Shown here: one piece after another, positions 10,157 to 12,559 of the stretch | Position numbering within the stretch: the first letter of the stretch is position 1 | Layout: every line of letters starts with the position of its first letter | From: Atopobiaceae bacterium | Lineage (GTDB): Bacteria > Actinomycetota > Coriobacteriia > Coriobacteriales > Atopobiaceae | Length of the DNA stretch: 12,559 nucleotides | Direction: 5' to 3' | Assembly: GCA_017510875.1 (NCBI GenBank) | Contig: JAFWLX010000134.1 | Location: 1-12,559 of the forward strand | Made by a program: the position numbers and the translations under genes | Notes under the pieces: model-generated | Database searches by the model: none | Seen by the model: the letters and a program-made list of their open reading frames with translations, nothing else | Told to the model about the DNA's origin: nothing

Positions 10157-12346
10157 ATGGCTGACAACAACCAGATGTCTTTGTTTGGCGACTTTCCGAG
10201 GGAGGAGAAGGCACCCGAGCCTAAGAGCGCAGCCGCTGCCAAGACCCCGGCGCTCCGCGCCCTTGAGCTGCGCGGGATGCTCGACCATGCCGCCTACCAG
10301 TACTATGCGCTTGATGCTCCCATAATGACCGATGCCGAGTTTGACCGCCTGTTGCAGGAGCTTCTTGCCATAGAGGCAGCCCATCCCGAGCTGGTGACGC
10401 CGGACTCCTACACCCAGCGTGTGGGCGGTTATGTGTCCGAGCAGTTTGAGCCGGTCACCCATGCGCAGCGCATGTACTCCATGGATGATGCCATGGATCT
10501 GGGCGAGCTAGACGAGTGGCTGGCCCGTACCGACGAGGCGCTTGGTGCCACGTCCGAGCATCCTGTGGCATATACCTGCGAGCTTAAGATTGACGGCCTG
10601 GGTGTAGCCCTCACGTATCGCGACGGCCAGTTTGTGCGTGCGGCTACGCGCGGCGATGGCACCACGGGCGAGAATGTGACTGCAAACGTGCGCACCATCG
10701 CAGATGTTCCCCGCTCGCTTGCGCCTTCGGGGCTCATGCGCGTTGCCAACCAGGGCTTGGGGCAGACTATAGAGGTACGCGGTGAGGTGTACATGCCTAA
10801 AGGCTCGTTCGTACGCCTTAACGAGGAGCGTGACGGTGCCGGGCAGCCGGTCTTTGCCAATCCACGTAATGCCGCAGCAGGCTCCCTTCGCCAAAAGGAC
10901 CCACGTATTACCGCACACCGCGACCTGGCTACCTTCATCTATGCGGTGGCAGACGAGGGTCCGGTGAGCGTGAACAGTCAGTGGGAGTTTCTCCAATGGC
11001 TGCGCAGCTGCGGATTTGCGGTTAACCACAACGCCAAGCGCTGCGTGAACGCACGAGAGGTGCACGAGTTTTGCGAGCAGGCACTGGCTCACCGCGGCGA
11101 GCTTAATTACGACATTGATGGCGTGGTGGTCAAGGTCGACTCGTTTGCTAGTCAAGATGCCCTAGGTTTCACCGCCCGTGCGCCTCGCTGGGCCATTGCC
11201 TACAAGTTCCCGCCAGAGGAGAAGCGCACTGTGCTGCGTGAGATTCGCATTCAGGTGGGTCGCACGGGCGTGCTGACACCCGTGGCCGAGTTTGACCCTG
11301 TTGTTGTGGCGGGCTCCACCATCGCGCGTGCCACGCTGCACAACATAGACGAGATTCGTCGCAAGGACGTGCGCGAGGGCGATACCATTGTGGTGCATAA
11401 GGCGGGAGACGTGATTCCCGAGGTGGTGGGCCCGGTGCTTGAGGGCACGCTGGCAGCAGAGCATGACGCTCGCCCCCAATGGGAGATGCCCACCCTCTGC
11501 CCCAGCTGTGGCAGCCCCGTGGTGCGCGAGGAGGGCGAGGTGGCTTATCGCTGCGTGTCCATCGACTGCCCCGCGCAGGCGCAGGAGCGTCTTATCCATT
11601 GGGGAAGCCGCAATGCCATGGACATCGACGGCTTGGGTGACGAGCTCGTGGCACGCATGGTAGAGCAGGGAGTCCTCTCGGATGTGGCCGACTTCTACAC
11701 CCTGAGCGAAGAGCAGCTTGCCCAGGTAAGCACCGGTCGCCAGAACAAGGCTGGCGACGACATTGTGGTGGGCAAGGTCGTGGCCAAAAAGATTGTGGCG
11801 CAGATAGAGGAGTCCAAGGGGCGCGGGCTTGCACGCGTTCTCTTTGGCTTGGGCATACGACATGTGGGCGCCAATGTTGGTGAGGTGCTGGCACGCCGCT
11901 TTGGCTCGGTTCAGGCGCTCTGCGCCGCTTCGGCAGAAGAGATAGCACAGGTCGAGGGCATTGGCCCCAAGATTGCCGAGAGTGTGGTTGAGTTCTTCTC
12001 CATTGCCGACAACCTTGCGGTTATCGAGCGCCTGCGCAAGGCAGGGGTGGTGCTTGAGGAAGAGGCTCCCGCTGAGCAGGCGCCCCAGACGCTTGCCGGC
12101 CTTACCTTTGTGCTGACGGGCACTCTTGAGCACTTTAAGCGCAAGGAGGCGGGCGATGCTCTCAAGGCGCTTGGCGCCAAGGTGTCGGGTTCGGTCTCTA
12201 AGAAGACGAGCTTTGTGGTGGCAGGCGCTGCGGCAGGCTCCAAGCTCACCAAGGCCCAGCAGCTGGGCGTGCCCGTGCTCGACGAGGCCGCGCTGGCCCA
12301 GATCCTAGAGACAGGGGAGCCCCCTGCCGATACAGCAGATGAGTAG
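10157..12346 (+). CDS. ligA: NAD+-dependent DNA ligase with an N-terminal extension
   Basis: 729 residues; typical LigA is about 670. It seals nicks in DNA during replication and repair, using NAD+ to adenylate its active lysine. Domains in order: NAD-binding Ia domain (about 33-105, with YYALDAPIMTDAEFD); nucleotidyltransferase (about 106-350) with active Lys144 in ELKIDG, plus RGDGTTGENVT and NPRNAAAGSLR; OB fold (about 355-440, with GRTGVLTPVAEF); a zinc finger with Cys448, Cys451, Cys466 and Cys471; helix-hairpin-helix repeats (about 480-625, with GLGIRHVG and VEGIGPKIAESV); and a BRCT domain (about 644-719). The N-terminal extension of about 30 residues contains QMSLF (6-10), which fits the beta sliding-clamp binding consensus. 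ATG 10157 is chosen because GGAGG (10146-10150) precedes it by 6 bases. All catalytic and zinc residues are intact. It is probably transcribed on its own. Confidence 0.96.
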   Translation: MADNNQMSLFGDFPREEKAPEPKSAAAAKTPALRALELRGMLDHAAYQYYALDAPIMTDAEFDRLLQELLAIEAAHPELVTPDSYTQRVGGYVSEQFEPVTHAQRMYSMDDAMDLGELDEWLARTDEALGATSEHPVAYTCELKIDGLGVALTYRDGQFVRAATRGDGTTGENVTANVRTIADVPRSLAPSGLMRVANQGLGQTIEVRGEVYMPKGSFVRLNEERDGAGQPVFANPRNAAAGSLRQKDPRITAHRDLATFIYAVADEGPVSVNSQWEFLQWLRSCGFAVNHNAKRCVNAREVHEFCEQALAHRGELNYDIDGVVVKVDSFASQDALGFTARAPRWAIAYKFPPEEKRTVLREIRIQVGRTGVLTPVAEFDPVVVAGSTIARATLHNIDEIRRKDVREGDTIVVHKAGDVIPEVVGPVLEGTLAAEHDARPQWEMPTLCPSCGSPVVREEGEVAYRCVSIDCPAQAQERLIHWGSRNAMDIDGLGDELVARMVEQGVLSDVADFYTLSEEQLAQVSTGRQNKAGDDIVVGKVVAKKIVAQIEESKGRGLARVLFGLGIRHVGANVGEVLARRFGSVQALCAASAEEIAQVEGIGPKIAESVVEFFSIADNLAVIERLRKAGVVLEEEAPAEQAPQTLAGLTFVLTGTLEHFKRKEAGDALKALGAKVSGSVSKKTSFVVAGAAAGSKLTKAQQLGVPVLDEAALAQILETGEPPADTADE

Positions 12347-12360
12347 CCCCAATTAACGTC

Positions 12361-12369
12361 TGATATAAA
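12361..12369 (+). promoter_or_regulatory. Extended -10-like element after ligA
   Basis: TGATATAAA contains TG-N-TATAAA, matching an extended -10 at all but the last position, 14 bases after the ligA stop. There is no recognisable -35, which extended -10 promoters may lack. It sits directly before the structured GC-rich stretch that fills the rest of the window. Confidence 0.3.
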
Positions 12370-12559
12370 GGACCGCAGCAGAAGGGGCTTCGGAGCGCCG
12401 TCCCTCACGGACCGCCGGGCGGCGAGGTCTGGGCTCCTTCTGAGGCTGCTCCGCCCGTCGGCGCGGCGCTTAGCGAGCGTAACATGCCAGTGGCATGTTA
12501 CGGCCCGAAGGGCTCGTGCAAAACGCGCAGCAGCCGAGTTCCGCAGCTGCCGCGCCTTA
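12370..12559. other. GC-rich, highly structured gene-free region at the window end
   Basis: No reading frame here looks coding. Several inverted repeats nest in one another. GCAG-CAGAAGG pairs with CCTTCTG-agg-CTGC across about 50 bases, near 12375-12452. CGTAACATGCC (12478-12488) and GGCATGTTACG (12492-12502) form an 11-bp stem with a 3-base loop. That stem is enclosed by CGAGC/GCTCG and then by GGCGCGGC (near 12459) with GCCGCGCC (near 12557). GCCC/GGGC form a small inner stem. The region could be a structured RNA, a dispersed palindromic repeat, or leader sequence of a gene beyond the window. No intrinsic terminator with a T tract is visible directly after ligA. Confidence 0.35.

Noticed and set aside
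11162..12133. Minus-strand open frame inside ligA
   Set aside because: It is antisense to ligA, with low-complexity His/Leu/Ala composition and no independent initiation signal.
12429..12450. RNase P RNA suggested by GAGGTCTGGGCTCC
   Set aside because: The universally conserved GAGGAAAGUCC segment is not present, and no other RNase P core elements were found.

Overview
The window looks like chromosomal DNA from a high-GC Gram-positive bacterium, most probably a Coriobacteriia member (Atopobium/Olsenella/Collinsella-like). This placement is inferred from the style of the proteins (a Coriobacteriia-like LigA, a LytS-type kinase with a SARP-like regulator, a short MetN), from the strong GGAGG-type ribosome binding sites and from the GC-rich third codon positions. 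No 16S gene or other marker is present to prove it. No phage, integrase, transposase, CRISPR array, tRNA or rRNA was seen.

Layout, left to right. (1) At 3-179 lies the 3' end of an unidentified membrane-protein gene. It is followed by htrA (326-1753, +), a membrane-anchored HtrA/DegP-type serine protease with one PDZ domain, closed by an intrinsic terminator. (2) A gene-free stretch (1810-2032) holds a 107-bp segment bounded by a 13-bp inverted repeat. (3) On the minus strand is the methionine import operon metN-metI-metQ (4420 down to 2089). It has its own candidate promoter with a palindrome over the -10, a leader of about 165 nt able to form a long hairpin, and a terminator. (4) Divergent from it on the plus strand are copA (copper-exporting P1B ATPase) and copZ (small copper chaperone). 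These are followed by a run of four hairpins, the last a strong intrinsic terminator. (5) A gene-free stretch (7559-7928) carries two related palindromes 72 bp apart and a candidate promoter. (6) Next come a translationally coupled two-component pair, a 7-TM LytS-like histidine kinase and a response regulator with a SARP/OmpR-type winged helix (7929-10009). (7) ligA (10157-12346), NAD+-dependent DNA ligase, follows. (8) The last 200 bases are GC-rich, highly structured and gene-free.

The genes form separate modules: envelope protein quality control, methionine uptake, copper efflux and trafficking, membrane signalling, and DNA joining. The core genes are ordinary housekeeping families. The less ordinary material is a QMSLF sliding-clamp-type motif in an N-terminal extension of LigA, a MetN without the C-terminal methionine-sensing domain, the structured metN leader, the hairpin array after copZ, the kinase/regulator pairing, and the palindromic intergenic repeats. 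No convincing entirely new multi-gene system was found.
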